Shown here in pieces: positions 7,086-15,600 of a stretch of DNA of 19,829 nt. The stretch spans positions 1 to 19,829 of the forward strand of contig NZ_JBQCFP010000026.1 of NCBI RefSeq assembly GCF_051958935.1, written 5' to 3'. A model generated the notes under the pieces. That model saw nothing but the letters and a program-made list of their open reading frames with translations. It had not been told where the DNA came from and searched no databases. Position 1 is the stretch's first letter. Each line of letters begins with the position of its first letter. The DNA is from Dokdonella_A sp051958935 (GTDB lineage: Bacteria; Pseudomonadota; Gammaproteobacteria; Xanthomonadales; Rhodanobacteraceae). The position numbers and the translations under genes are program-made.

Positions 7086-8539
7086 GGCCTTGCCTGTCCC
7101 GCGGCGCCGACACGCGCCGCGGGCGGCTTGCCGGAAATGCGCGGCGCCGCTGATGGCGCCGCGCCGTCGAAGCCGTTCGCAAAGATCGCGTCGAGGTCAC
7201 CGACTTCGACCGCGCCCGCATCGCACGCGCTGGTCCCATCGCCATCGCCGTCCTGCGGACGCACCGTGCCGCGCTGGTCGGTCGTGGCGCACGACGCGGC
7301 GCCACGGTCGATCGCGTTCACGCCGGGCAGGTGCGTGCGGGTGAAACCGCCGTGGTCGGCGAGCGGTCCGAGTCCGGGGTCGACGTCGAGCTGGTCGTCG
7401 GCTTGCGCGTCGAATTGGCAGTGCGCGCTGTCGCCGATGAGGTTGCCGCCGCCGACCGAGCGTGCGGCGACACAGTCGTCGGCGATGAAGCCGGGGCCGT
7501 TGCCCGCAAGGATCGTGTTGGTGAGTTCGGTGCGGCCAAAGCCGCCGTGGACGTCCTGGATGCCGCCGACATTGGTGATCGAGCCGGATGCATGGTTGCC
7601 GGTGATCGTCGAGTCGACGACCACGAGGCGCGTTCCGTCGTCGTTGAGGATCGCGCCGGGGTTGCCTGCATTGCCGCTGATCGTCACGTTGTCGAGTTGC
7701 ACGACGCCGCCCTGGCCGAGGTGCATCGCGCCCGCGACGCGTGCGGCGTTGTTCGCGACGAGCGTGCGACGCAGCGTGGCGGACGCGCCGCCGTGGAGGA
7801 GCAACGCGCCGGCGACGTCGGCGCGGTTGTCGCTGATCTCGCTGTCCTCGAGCACGAGGCAACTGCCTGCGCCGTCGGTCGCGATGCCGCCCGCCCAGGC
7901 CGAGCCTCCGCCGACCGGTGCGGGATCGGTATTGCCGATCACGCGTATGTGGTCGCCGACGAGGCAACCGGTGTTGTCGATACCCGCGGCGCCCGCGAAC
8001 GTCGTGAGATGGTTGTCGCGTACATCGACGTGCGCGAGTTCGATGGTCGCGCCCGCGCCGATGCGTAGTCCTGCGCCTTGCCGGTCCAGCGGCGGCTGGG
8101 ATTCCAGGGTGAGTGCGCCATTGCGCAGCGTGAGTCCCCTGATGCGCACGTGCCGCGAGCCGGTGGCGGGGCGCACGTCCAGCACGCGATCGAGCGCGCC
8201 GGCATCGACGATCGTCGCATCGGCCCCCGCGCCCTGCAGCACGAGGTCGTCGTCGACATCGAGGTCGCCGCTCGCCGATGCATCCTCGTTGCTGCCGGCC
8301 AGCGTGAGCGTGTAGACCACCGCGCCGAGGACGATCGTGTCCTCGCCTGCGAGCGCATTCGCTTCCTGCATCGCTGCGCGCAGGCTGCAGCTCCCATTCG
8401 CGTCCGCGCAGGTGCCATCGCCGGGCGCCGCGTCGATGGTATCGTCGATCGTGTCAGGCGCGAACGTGGCTGCGTGCGCGGCAGCGCCGGTCGCGAGTGC
8501 GAGTGCGAGTGCGGGCATGAGACGCACGGTTCGATCCAC
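6971..8539 (-). CDS. Secreted CSLREA / choice-of-anchor-Q beta-helix protein with aberrant C-terminal extension
   Basis: 522 residues from a GTG start. Signal peptide 1-23 (AHA|A). A canonical CSLREA-type motif CSLRAAMQEAN is at 51-61. Beta-helix rungs occupy about 110-390. A choice-of-anchor-Q-like end follows (GLGPLADHGGF, AIDRG, DQRGTVRPQDGDGDG, CDAGAVEVGDLD), then the tag IFANGFD at about 452-458. In the 513-residue paralogue the protein ends at this tag. Here 64 low-complexity residues follow, coded by two intergenic hairpins and then by the antisense of the last 115 bp of the collagen-like gene. The extension therefore looks like stop loss or readthrough into non-coding DNA rather than an old domain. 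A surface or extracellular role is inferred from export and fold; no catalytic site is seen. Confidence 0.87.
   Translation of the reverse strand: MDRTVRLMPALALALATGAAAHAATFAPDTIDDTIDAAPGDGTCADANGSCSLRAAMQEANALAGEDTIVLGAVVYTLTLAGSNEDASASGDLDVDDDLVLQGAGADATIVDAGALDRVLDVRPATGSRHVRIRGLTLRNGALTLESQPPLDRQGAGLRIGAGATIELAHVDVRDNHLTTFAGAAGIDNTGCLVGDHIRVIGNTDPAPVGGGSAWAGGIATDGAGSCLVLEDSEISDNRADVAGALLLHGGASATLRRTLVANNAARVAGAMHLGQGGVVQLDNVTISGNAGNPGAILNDDGTRLVVVDSTITGNHASGSITNVGGIQDVHGGFGRTELTNTILAGNGPGFIADDCVAARSVGGGNLIGDSAHCQFDAQADDQLDVDPGLGPLADHGGFTRTHLPGVNAIDRGAASCATTDQRGTVRPQDGDGDGTSACDAGAVEVGDLDAIFANGFDGAAPSAAPRISGKPPAARVGAAGQARPQGTKSMDTVTGSTTGSMPVVAGTFSGAEYTAPTICVL
7098..7123. terminator. Strong hairpin after the collagen-like gene
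   Basis: A perfect 10-bp stem, CCCGCGGCGC (7098-7107) and GCGCCGCGGG (7114-7123), with a 6-nt loop, begins 12 bp after the collagen-like stop. There is no T-tract. It is symmetrical and could serve both convergent genes, but on the minus strand it lies inside the extended reading frame of the beta-helix gene. Confidence 0.55.
7141..7162. terminator. Second convergent hairpin next to the FANGFD codons
   Basis: A perfect 8-bp stem, GCGGCGCC (7141-7148) and GGCGCCGC (7155-7162), has a 6-nt loop. It lies immediately downstream, on the minus strand, of the FANGFD codons, where a beta-helix gene would normally end. It may be the original terminator of that gene. Confidence 0.45.
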
Positions 8540-8543
8540 GGGC

Positions 8544-8551
8544 CCTCCTCC
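8544..8551 (-). promoter_or_regulatory. Shine-Dalgarno site fixing a GTG start
   Basis: The minus strand reads GGAGGAGG, followed by GCCC(G) and then the GTG at 8537-8539. The near-perfect anti-SD match, and a signal peptide beginning directly after, support the GTG over the later in-frame ATG (residue 8). Confidence 0.7.
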
Positions 8552-8684
8552 GGATGCCGGGCTGCGGCTACATCAACATACGAAACGAAGCGTGCGCGCC
8601 TGCCACGCCGATGGGCGCTCATGCACACGGCGTGTGGGTACCGCGCGGGGCACAAAAGGATGTGCCCGCGTTCGTTGCTACCCC

Positions 8685-8783
8685 GGTTCGCTTTGAGCGA
8701 GGCTCGCGCAGCGCGCGCAGTCGAAACGCCCGCGGCAGGGCCCCTCGACTCCGGCCCGCCAGGCCTGCGCGCAGGGCGAACGG
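8685..8783. repeat. Intergenic repeat, copy A (~99 bp)
   Basis: The copy starts GGTTCGCTTTGAGCGA and ends CGCGCAGGGCGAACGG, so its ends are inverted (GTTCGC..GAGCG against CGC..GGCGAAC). It aligns along its length with copy B at 8839-8938, sharing CGAAACGCC/GGAAACGCC and CGGCCC/TGGCCC cores. It resembles the GTTCGxCCTGAGCG-type repeats scattered in xanthomonad and other proteobacterial genomes. Confidence 0.6.
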
Positions 8784-8838
8784 CCTCGTTGCGATCTCTG
8801 TCCGAACCTAGTCCTGCGCCTACGCGAAGCCCATCACC

Positions 8839-8938
8839 CGTCGCGTTGAGCGAAGCGCCCGCAGCGACGCAGTGGAAACGCCTCGCGCGACATGGCCCTT
8901 CGGCTCTGGCCCTTCGGGCCTGCGCTCAGGGCGAACGG
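8839..8938. repeat. Intergenic repeat, copy B (~100 bp)
   Basis: A direct imperfect copy of the 8685-8783 element. It begins CGTCGCGTTGAGCGAAGCG and ends TGCGCTCAGGGCGAACGG. It contains an internal GGCCC-TTC-GGGCC hairpin (8908-8920). It lies 30 bp beyond the 3' end of the ETF-QO gene. Confidence 0.6.
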
Positions 8939-8967
8939 GATCCGCCAGGCGACCTCATGTGCGGACC

Positions 8968-10605
8968 TCAAAGGTTCTGGTAGTTCGGCCCGCTGCCGCC
9001 TTCCGGCGTGGTCCACGTGATGATCTCGTACGGATCCTTGATGTCGCAGGTCTTGCAGTGCACGCAGTTGGCGGCGTTGATCTGCAGGCGCTTGCCGGCA
9101 CCGTCGGCGACGATTTCGTAGACGCCGGCCGGGCAGAAGCGCTGGCAAGGATTGGCGTATTCCTCGATGCAGCGCGTGATGCAGATGTTCGGGTCGGCGA
9201 CCTTGAGGTGGATCGGCTGGTCCTCGTCGTGCTCGGTCGCGGCGAAGTACACGCCGGCGAGTCGATCGCGTGGCGCGAGCGTGCGCTCGACATAGGCCGG
9301 TTGCGCGGGCGAGGGTGCGTTCGGGCCGGGCTGCGTCGCCGCGGTCGCCGCGTCGATCTTGTCGTACGAACTCCAGTCCGCGTGGTTCTTCAGCGTCCAC
9401 GGCGACGCGCCCTGCGTGACCGTCTCCCAGCCCGCATTGGCGAGCCCGAACCAGAGTCCCTTGTTGAAGCCCGGACGGATATTGCGCACCTTCCTGAGTT
9501 CCGCGGCGACCTTCGATGCGCGCAGCTTCGCGTCCCAGCCCGCGCTCGTCTTCGTCGCGGCGACGTGTTCGGCGGCGAGCATGCCCGAGCGCAGCGCCTG
9601 GTGCGTGCCCTTGATCTTCGGCACGTTCATGAGGCCGGCGGCGTCGCCGATGAGCAGCGCGCCGGGCATCTCCACCTTTGGCAGCGATTGCCAGCCGCCT
9701 TCGATCAGCGCGCGCGCGCCGGCCGAGACGATCGTGCCGCCGTCGAGCAGCGGCTTGACCAACGCGTGGTTCTTCAACTGCTGGAACGCTTCCCACGGCC
9801 GGAACCGCGGATCGGCGTAGTCGAGGCCGGCGACGAAGCCGATCGCGACCCGGTCCTGGTCGAGCTGGTAGATGAAGCTGCCGCCGTAGGTGCGCGTGTT
9901 GAGCGGCCAGCCGAGCGTGTGCATGACCTTGCCCGCTTCGGCCCGGCCGGCGGGCACCTGCCACAGCTCCTTGATGCCGATGCCGTAGGTCTGCGGGTCG
10001 CTGTCCCTGTCCAGGGCATAGCGTGCGATCAGCTGCTTGCTGATCGAGCCGCGGCAACCTTCGGCGAGCACGGTGAGCGGCGCGCGGATGTCGATGCCCT
10101 GCGTGTAGCCGGGCTTGTGGCTGCCGTCGCGCGCGACGCCCATGTCGCCGATGCGCACGCCGCAGACTGCGCCGGGCTCGGCGATGAGCGCCTCGGCCGC
10201 GGCGCAGCCGGGCTAGATCTCGACGCCGAGTGCTTCGGCGTGGGGCGCGAGCCACGCGCACAGCGCGCCGAGCGAGACGATGAAGTTGCCGTGGTTGTGC
10301 ATCTGCGGCGGCGTCATCGGCGACTTCGTCGCGCGCGTCGCGTCGCGCAGGAACCAGAACTCGTCCTTAGTGACCGGCACGCAGATCGGCGGCGGATTCT
10401 TGCCCCATTCGGGCAGCAGCTCGTTGAGCGGCTCGGGTTCGATCACCGCGCCGGAGAGGATCTGCGCGCCGACCGTCGACGCCTTCTCGATCACGCAGAC
10501 GCGGATGTCCGGGTCGAGTTGCTTGAGGCGGATCGCGAACGCGAGCCCGGCCGGCCCGGCACCGACCGTGACGACGTCGTACTCCATGATGTCGCGATCG
10601 CTCAT
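8968..10605 (-). pseudogene. Electron-transfer flavoprotein-ubiquinone oxidoreductase (ETF-QO) interrupted by one in-frame TAG
   Basis: The 546-codon frame codes an otherwise complete ETF-QO, the inner-membrane enzyme that passes electrons from ETF (fatty-acid and amino-acid oxidation) to ubiquinone. The FAD-binding GAGPAGLAFAIRL is near residue 15. Conserved blocks include QILSGAVIEP, FAEGCRG-like LAEGCRGSISKQL, HTLGWPL, GGSFIYQL, GLDYADPRF and GDAAGLMNVPKIKGTHQA. The 4Fe-4S ligands come from FCPAGVYE and NCVHCKTCDIKDP. The normal C-terminus is GPNYQNL. Codon 131 (10213-10215) is TAG, within GVEI*PGCAAAEA, where the family commonly has Tyr. A single TAC or TAT to TAG change explains it. No frameshift or gap is present and codons on both sides remain conserved, so the lesion is very recent, suppressed, or a sequence error. 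The ATG at 10603-10605 has GGAG upstream. No ETF subunit genes are adjacent. Confidence 0.9.
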
Positions 10606-10701
10606 TGGGGCGGGCTCCGGGGCGCTGGCTGATGCGCGCTATTGTCGGGGTTCGGCGCGGGGGCGGCAAACGCGTCTTGCGCGCCGCGCAGGGGCCGCGG
10701 G

Positions 10702-10707
10702 CATAAT
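10702..10707 (+). promoter_or_regulatory. Possible -10 box of the amidase gene
   Basis: CATAAT (5 of 6 matches to TATAAT) lies 12 bp before the amidase ATG. A weak TTGCGC at 10677-10682 could be the -35, with a 19-bp spacer. Transcription from here would leave a leader of only a few bases, so the mRNA could be nearly leaderless; no strong SD is seen. Tentative. Confidence 0.3.
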
Positions 10708-10719
10708 CAGGCTCCGACC

Positions 10720-12114
10720 ATGGAAGCGATGCCGACGATGGACGCGCTCACCGATTCGAACCTGCGTGGCGCCGCCGCGTTCCAGCAACTGCACTGGCTC
10801 GCCAGCGGCCGCATCGACGCCGCGCATCTCACGCATGCCTACGCCGCGGCGATCGCGCGCGACAACCCGCGCCTCAATGCCTATCTCGCGCTCGATCCGC
10901 GCATGGAAGAGCAGGCCGCCGCGAGCGACGCGCGCCGGCGCAGCGGTGGCACGATCGGTCGGCTCGACGGCCTCGCGGTCGCGATCAAGGACAACATCGA
11001 CGTGTCCGGCCTGCCGACCACCGCCGGCCTGCCGACGCGCCGCACGCACGTCGCGCCGGCCGACGCCAGCGTGGTCGCGCGCCTGCGCGCCGCGGGCGCG
11101 ATCATCCTCGGCAAGACCAACCTCGACGAAGGTGCGCTCGGCACGTTCTCGGCCAATCCGCACTACGGCCCGGTGCAGAACCCGTGGCGCGCCGGCTACA
11201 CCGCAGGCGGTTCCTCCGGTGGATCCGCCGCGGCCGTCGCGGCCGGGCTGTGCAGTTTTGCGATCGGCACCGACACGCTCGGTTCGATCCGCATCCCGGC
11301 GAGCCACTGCGGCGTGTTCGCGCTCAAGCCGACGCACGCGGAGATTTCAACGCGTGGCATGGTGCGCGCGGCGCGACGGCTCGATTGCATCGGCATCCTC
11401 GCGCGCGCTGTCGAGGACCTCGCGATCGTCGTGCAGGTGCTCGACGCGCACGACCCGGCCGACCCGCGTTCGCGCCGGCGCCGCGTGCCGCTGGCGACGC
11501 CCGACTGGGAGCCGGGCAACCTGCGCAGCGCGTTCGCGCTCGACCTCGGCGCGCTCGGTGTATCGGCCGACGTGCGCCAGGTATTCGACGCCGCGGTCGC
11601 GCGCATCGGCGGCGCGTTCGGCCGGCGCATCGACATCGACTTCAGCGATCACGACCTCGGCCGCACGCGTCGCGCCGCGCTGCTCGTGATGGAAAGCGAA
11701 CTCGGCGTGGAATTCGCCGATGATCTCGAAGACGCGACCCATCCGGTGTCGCCGCGTCTAAGGTCGATGCTAGACTACGCGCGGCGCAAGTCCGCGGTCG
11801 ACTACGCGGCGGCCGACCGCGCGCTCGATGCGACCGTGCTCAAGGCGCGCCGTGTGTTCGAGGATATCGACGTGCTCGTGCTGCCGACCGTGTCGCACGG
11901 TCCGTATCCCCTGGCCGAGGGAGAGCGCGCCAACGACGCCGATCTCACTGCCTTCGCGAGCCTGGCCGGCTGCCCGGCCGTGAGCCTGCCGATGGGCACC
12001 CTGCCTGACGGCATGCCCGTCGGGCTGCAACTGGTCGGCCGACCCGGTGCGGACCTGCGGCTGCTCGAACTCGCCGGGGTCTGCGCGGCCATCCTCCCTG
12101 CCGCCGTGCCCTGA
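10720..12114 (+). CDS. Amidase signature (AS) family hydrolase
   Basis: 464 cytoplasmic residues. The Ser-cisSer-Lys triad is complete: K90 in VAIKDNIDV, S165 in AGGSSGGSA, and nucleophile S189 in TDTLGSIRIPAS. The spacing between the two serines (24) matches fatty acid amide hydrolase. Other AS hallmarks are GLPTTAGLPT, GKTNLDEGALG, CGVFALKPTHAEIST, VLVLPTV, and CPAVSLPMGTLPDGMPVGLQLVGRPG near the C-terminus. The nucleophile motif has Leu where TDTGGSIR is usual. It hydrolyses an amide, or an ester or carbamate. It is shorter than many GatA proteins and there are no gatB or gatC neighbours, so a stand-alone amidase is more likely than the tRNA amidotransferase subunit. ATG 10720 is used; in-frame ATGs at 10729 and 10738 are alternatives. 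A decayed partial copy of its 3' end follows. Confidence 0.93.
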   Translation: MEAMPTMDALTDSNLRGAAAFQQLHWLASGRIDAAHLTHAYAAAIARDNPRLNAYLALDPRMEEQAAASDARRRSGGTIGRLDGLAVAIKDNIDVSGLPTTAGLPTRRTHVAPADASVVARLRAAGAIILGKTNLDEGALGTFSANPHYGPVQNPWRAGYTAGGSSGGSAAAVAAGLCSFAIGTDTLGSIRIPASHCGVFALKPTHAEISTRGMVRAARRLDCIGILARAVEDLAIVVQVLDAHDPADPRSRRRRVPLATPDWEPGNLRSAFALDLGALGVSADVRQVFDAAVARIGGAFGRRIDIDFSDHDLGRTRRAALLVMESELGVEFADDLEDATHPVSPRLRSMLDYARRKSAVDYAAADRALDATVLKARRVFEDIDVLVLPTVSHGPYPLAEGERANDADLTAFASLAGCPAVSLPMGTLPDGMPVGLQLVGRPGADLRLLELAGVCAAILPAAVP

Positions 12115-12149
12115 CGATCGCGTCCCGGCGTCGCCATTCACACGAGCGC

Positions 12150-12431
12150 GTGCCCGATGCGACCGTGCGAACGCGCGGTCCGTATTCGAGGATCGACGTG
12201 CGCGCGCCGCGGGCCGTCTTCGCGCGTTCCGCATACACTGTCTAGGGCGAGCGCCAGCGACGCCAGGCTCGCCGCATTCGCGAACCGCGCGGGCCTGACC
12301 TCTGGCTTGCCCTACGGCACCTTGCCCGACGGCATGCCGGTCGGCAACAGCTCGACGGCCGCCCCCGGCGCGAATTGCACCTTCCGGGGACCGCGAGGCA
12401 TGCGCAGCCACTCCCCGTGCCGCCGCCCTGA
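12150..12431 (+). pseudogene. Decayed 3'-end fragment of a second amidase gene
   Basis: The stretch after the amidase aligns with the last ~290 bp of the intact gene (about 11826-12114). Shared landmarks are CGATGCGACCGTGC (12155-12168 against 11826-11839), TTCGAGGAT..CGACGTGC, GCGCCAGCGACGCC/GCGCCAACGACGCC, and GGCACCTTGCCCGACGGCATGCC (encoding GTLPDGMPVG). Both copies end CCCTGA. In the fragment the frame shifts several times: VFEDIDVLV is lost, an in-frame TAG appears near 12241, and the conserved LQLVGRPG is degraded. The 5' two-thirds, with the catalytic triad, is missing. It is best read as a relic of a tandem amidase duplication. The short ORF across it keeps only GTLPDGMPVG as recognisable sequence. 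Confidence 0.75.
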
Positions 12432-12450
12432 CAACGCATTTCCTGCGTTG
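12432..12450 (+). terminator. Small hairpin after the amidase remnant
   Basis: CAACGCA (12432-12438) and TGCGTTG (12444-12450) form a perfect 7-bp stem with loop TTTCC. It starts right after the relic stop codon. No T-run follows directly, so terminator function is uncertain. Confidence 0.35.
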
Positions 12451-12538
12451 CAATTCTCCACAAGCCTGAATCCCCTTTGAAACCAATTCGTTGCGTGCCA
12501 AAGCGGCGCGCGTATGGATGCGAGGGATTTTCCCTGGT

Positions 12539-12589
12539 CTGTGAATTGGCGCACATTCTGCATACTGTGCATTGCGCCTGCAATTACAG
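12539..12589. promoter_or_regulatory. 51-bp nested dyad upstream of the giant DUF11 gene
   Basis: An imperfect inverted repeat is centred near 12565: CTGTgAATTG-GCGCA on the left, TGCGCctgCAATTaCAG on the right, and an inner TGCA-tactg-TGCA. It lies in a locally AT-richer region 35 bp upstream of the SD. The centre contains CATACT, a possible -10. It may be an operator for a dimeric regulator, or an mRNA leader hairpin. No T-tract follows, which argues against a terminator. Confidence 0.45.
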
Positions 12590-12610
12590 TGGGCCTGCGG
12601 TCCGGCACTC

Positions 12611-12615
12611 AGGGA
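12611..12615 (+). promoter_or_regulatory. Shine-Dalgarno site of the giant DUF11 gene
   Basis: AGGGA(A) lies eight bases before the ATG at 12624, which is followed at once by a signal peptide. It supports this start. Confidence 0.65.
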
Positions 12616-12623
12616 ACCTAAAC

Positions 12624-15600
12624 ATGCTGACGACACTGCGCCGCGGTGCGCTGCTCCTTTGCACTCTTCTTGCCACCGTGTCCGCCGGCGCGCACGCGCA
12701 GGCCGTCTGTTCCGCTCCGGGCTCGTCGGGCAGCGGGACGATTTCAGGCATCGTGAATACCTACTTCCAGGGCAACGGCAATCTCGCGGCGAACGCGACG
12801 ACGCTGACCTTGGGCACGCGCGACACGCGCGGCGCGAGCACGCCGGTCGCCGTCGGCACGCTGCTCCTGCTCATCCAGATGCAGGACGGCTCGATCAACT
12901 CGAGCAATTCGAGCCTCTACGGCGACGGCACGGGTTCCGGCCAGGGCACGCTTACCGTCGGCAGCGCGGGTCTGCACGAGTTCGTGACGGTCACCGCGAC
13001 GAGCGGAACCGGCGCGGGCGCGAACGTCACGTTCTCCCCGCCGTTGACCAATAGTTACACGCAGGCGGCATCGACGGGCTCGGCCGGCCAGAAGCGCTAC
13101 CAGGTCATCGTCGTTCCGCAGTACCTCACCGCGACCGCGGCCGGGGTGACTGCGCCGGCATGGGGCCTCGGCACCGGTGCGACGGGCGAAACCGGCGCCG
13201 TCGTTGCCGTCGACGTGCAGGGCGCGCTGACCCTCGGCACTGCGTCGGTCGAAGGCCAGGCCGGCCGTTCGATCTTCGTGGCCGGCAAGGGTTTCCGCGG
13301 CGCCGCCGGACGCCAGAGCGGCGCGAACGGACCGAACACCGACTGGGTCGCGGTCGCGACCGGCGCGCATGGCGGCAAGGGCGAAGGCATCGCCGGCACG
13401 CCGCGCTACATGGCGATCAAGGGCAACGGCTTCGGCGCGCAGTCGACCAATCTCGTCGCGAGCGCGACCGATCTCGCATTGCTCGATAACGGCGAAGGCT
13501 ATCCGAATGGCTCGCACGCGCGAGGCGCTCCCGGCAACGCGGGCGGCGGCGGCACCGACGGCAATCCGAGTGGCGGCAACAACAACGAGAACTCCGGCGG
13601 CGGCGGTGGCGGCGGCTATGCACAAGGCGGCCTTGGCGGGCGCCCGTGGAACGCGCCGCTCGTCGACAGCGACGGCCGCGGCGGTGCGGGCTATGCGGGC
13701 GTCCTCGCGTTCAATCGCTTGTTCCCCGGTGGTGGCGGCGGCTCCGGCGGCAGCAACGATGCGACCACCGATCCGGGAACGTACGAGAACCTCGGTGTCT
13801 CGTGCGACAACATCGGTGCGATGTGTTCGTCCGGTGCGGCCGGCGGCGGCATCGTCATCGTGCGCGCGCGCAGTGTCGGCGGCAGCGGCGTCATCGATGC
13901 ACGCGGCGCCAACGGCTACAACGTCTCCAACGATGCCGGCGGTGGTGGCGGCGGCGGTGGCGCGGTCGTCATCTACTCGATCGACGGCGGCAGTGCGAAC
14001 GTCGATGCGAGCGGCGGCGACGGCGGCAATGCCTGGGCCGGGCACACGGGCGGCTCGCCGGTCGGAGACCGCCACGGCCCCGGCGGCGGCGGTGGCGGCG
14101 GCTTCATCACGTTCGCGCCGTCTTCATTCGTGCTCACCGGCACCGTCAATGGCGGCCGCCCCGGCCGCACGACCAACGGCGTCGACGATACCTACTCGTC
14201 GAGCGGCTATGAGGGCGGCCTGACCACATTCCAGACGCCGAACACGCCGGGCATCCTGCCGGGCGCGGTCTGTTCTCCGGACCTGCGCCTCGCCAAGAGC
14301 GACGGCACGAGCACGTTGAACGGCGGCGGCACGGCGACCTACGCGCTCACGGTTTCGAACATCGGCAACAGCATCACCTCGGGCACGATCACCGTCGTCG
14401 ACGTGCTGCCCGCATCGCTCTCGATCGCGAACGGCGTGGTGCCGTTGAGTGGTCCGCAGGCCGCGAACTGGTCTTGCACTGCTGCGTCGAACGTCGTGAC
14501 CTGTACGTCGGCCACGGCGATCGGCGCGGCGGGCACGAGCTCGTTCGCGTTTGCGGCCAGCGTGACCGGTGCCAACGGCACGTCGGTGACGAACCTCGCG
14601 CGCGTCGGCGGCGGCGGCGATCCCAACAAGCCTGCACCGAGCGGCGCGACCGCCTCGGCCTGCACCGCGCAGGACAATCCGGCCGGGTGCGCCACGGACG
14701 TCGACACGATCCAGGCGCCGCTCCTCACCTTGAGCAAGAGCGACGGCGTCAACGATGTCGTCGCCGGCGGCGCCACGACGTATTCGCTGGCCGTGACGAA
14801 CGCGGGCGCACTCGCGACGAGCGGCACGATCCGCGTCGTCGACGTGCTGCCGACGGGCATGACCTACACCGGCGCGTCGCCGTTCTCGTCGGGCGGCTTC
14901 AATTGCACCTGGACGGCGGGCTCGCTGAGCTTCTCGTGCGATCGCGCTACGGCGCTCGCCGCGGGCGCGAGCACGACGATTTCGCTCCCGGTGTCGATCG
15001 CGGCGGCGGCTCCCTCGTCGTTGACCAATCGCGCGCGCGCGGGTGGCGGCGGCGACCCTGGCAAGACCACCTTGCCGACCGTCGCGTCCGCGACCTCGTG
15101 TCCGGCCCCCGCGCCACCGGCGACGCTCTATGCCGATGCCCTGACCGGTTGTGCCTCGGACGTCGACACCGTGCGCCACGTGAACCTCGTCCTCGCCAAG
15201 AGCGACGGCCAGCCGTTCATGCCGATCAGCGGCCAGACGACGTATGCGTTCACCGTCACCAACAATGGCGACGCTACGTCGAGCGGGACGATCTCTTTCC
15301 GCGACGTGCTGCCGACGCCGATGAACTGGCCGAATCCGCTCACCGTCGGCGGCGCCAACGCAGCGGCGTGGTCGTGCACGCGCGTGAGCGCCAGCGACGT
15401 CACCTGCACGTCGTCGACCGTGCTCGCGCCCGGCGCCAGCAGCGTGTTTTCGCTGGTCGCCAACGTCGGCGCGGCGACGAGCGGCACCCAGTACCTCAAT
15501 CGCGCGCGCATCGGCGGCGGCGGCGATCCCGAACTCGTCGGCTCGCCGTCGAACGCCGACACGATTGCGTGCACGAACGACAACAATCCGCTCGGCTGCG

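Larger units (their letters stand above)
8540..8967. other. Gene-free intergenic stretch with hairpins and repeats
   Basis: This 428-bp gap lies between the start of the beta-helix gene and the end of ETF-QO, both on the minus strand. No supported gene is seen. It contains the SD site just upstream of 8539 and a hairpin CGCGGGgCACA-AAAGGA-TGTGCCCGCG (about 8645-8670, one bulged base). It also contains two copies of a ~100 bp repeat, and a GGCCC-TTC-GGGCC hairpin (8908-8920) about 50 bp after the ETF-QO stop that could act in its termination. No clear sigma-70 promoter was found. Confidence 0.6.

Noticed and set aside
8968..10158. Annotating the C-terminal ETF-QO part as an independent gene starting at GTG 10158
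   Set aside because: It lacks an FAD-binding N-terminus and an SD site, and homology continues upstream in the same frame straight to the TAG, so it is part of one gene.
8872..10632. A 586-codon plus-strand frame opposite ETF-QO
   Set aside because: The minus strand encodes recognisable ETF-QO blocks; the plus-strand product is low-complexity Arg/Asp/Ala/Val sequence.
10720..12114. GatA subunit of the tRNA amidotransferase
   Set aside because: No gatB or gatC nearby, atypical nucleophile context (TLGSIR), and a second decayed copy behind it; a stand-alone amidase is more likely.
12157..12480. A 107-codon small ORF after the amidase
   Set aside because: Its only recognisable segment is the amidase GTLPDGMPVG block and the rest is frameshifted relic sequence. 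No SD or signal peptide.
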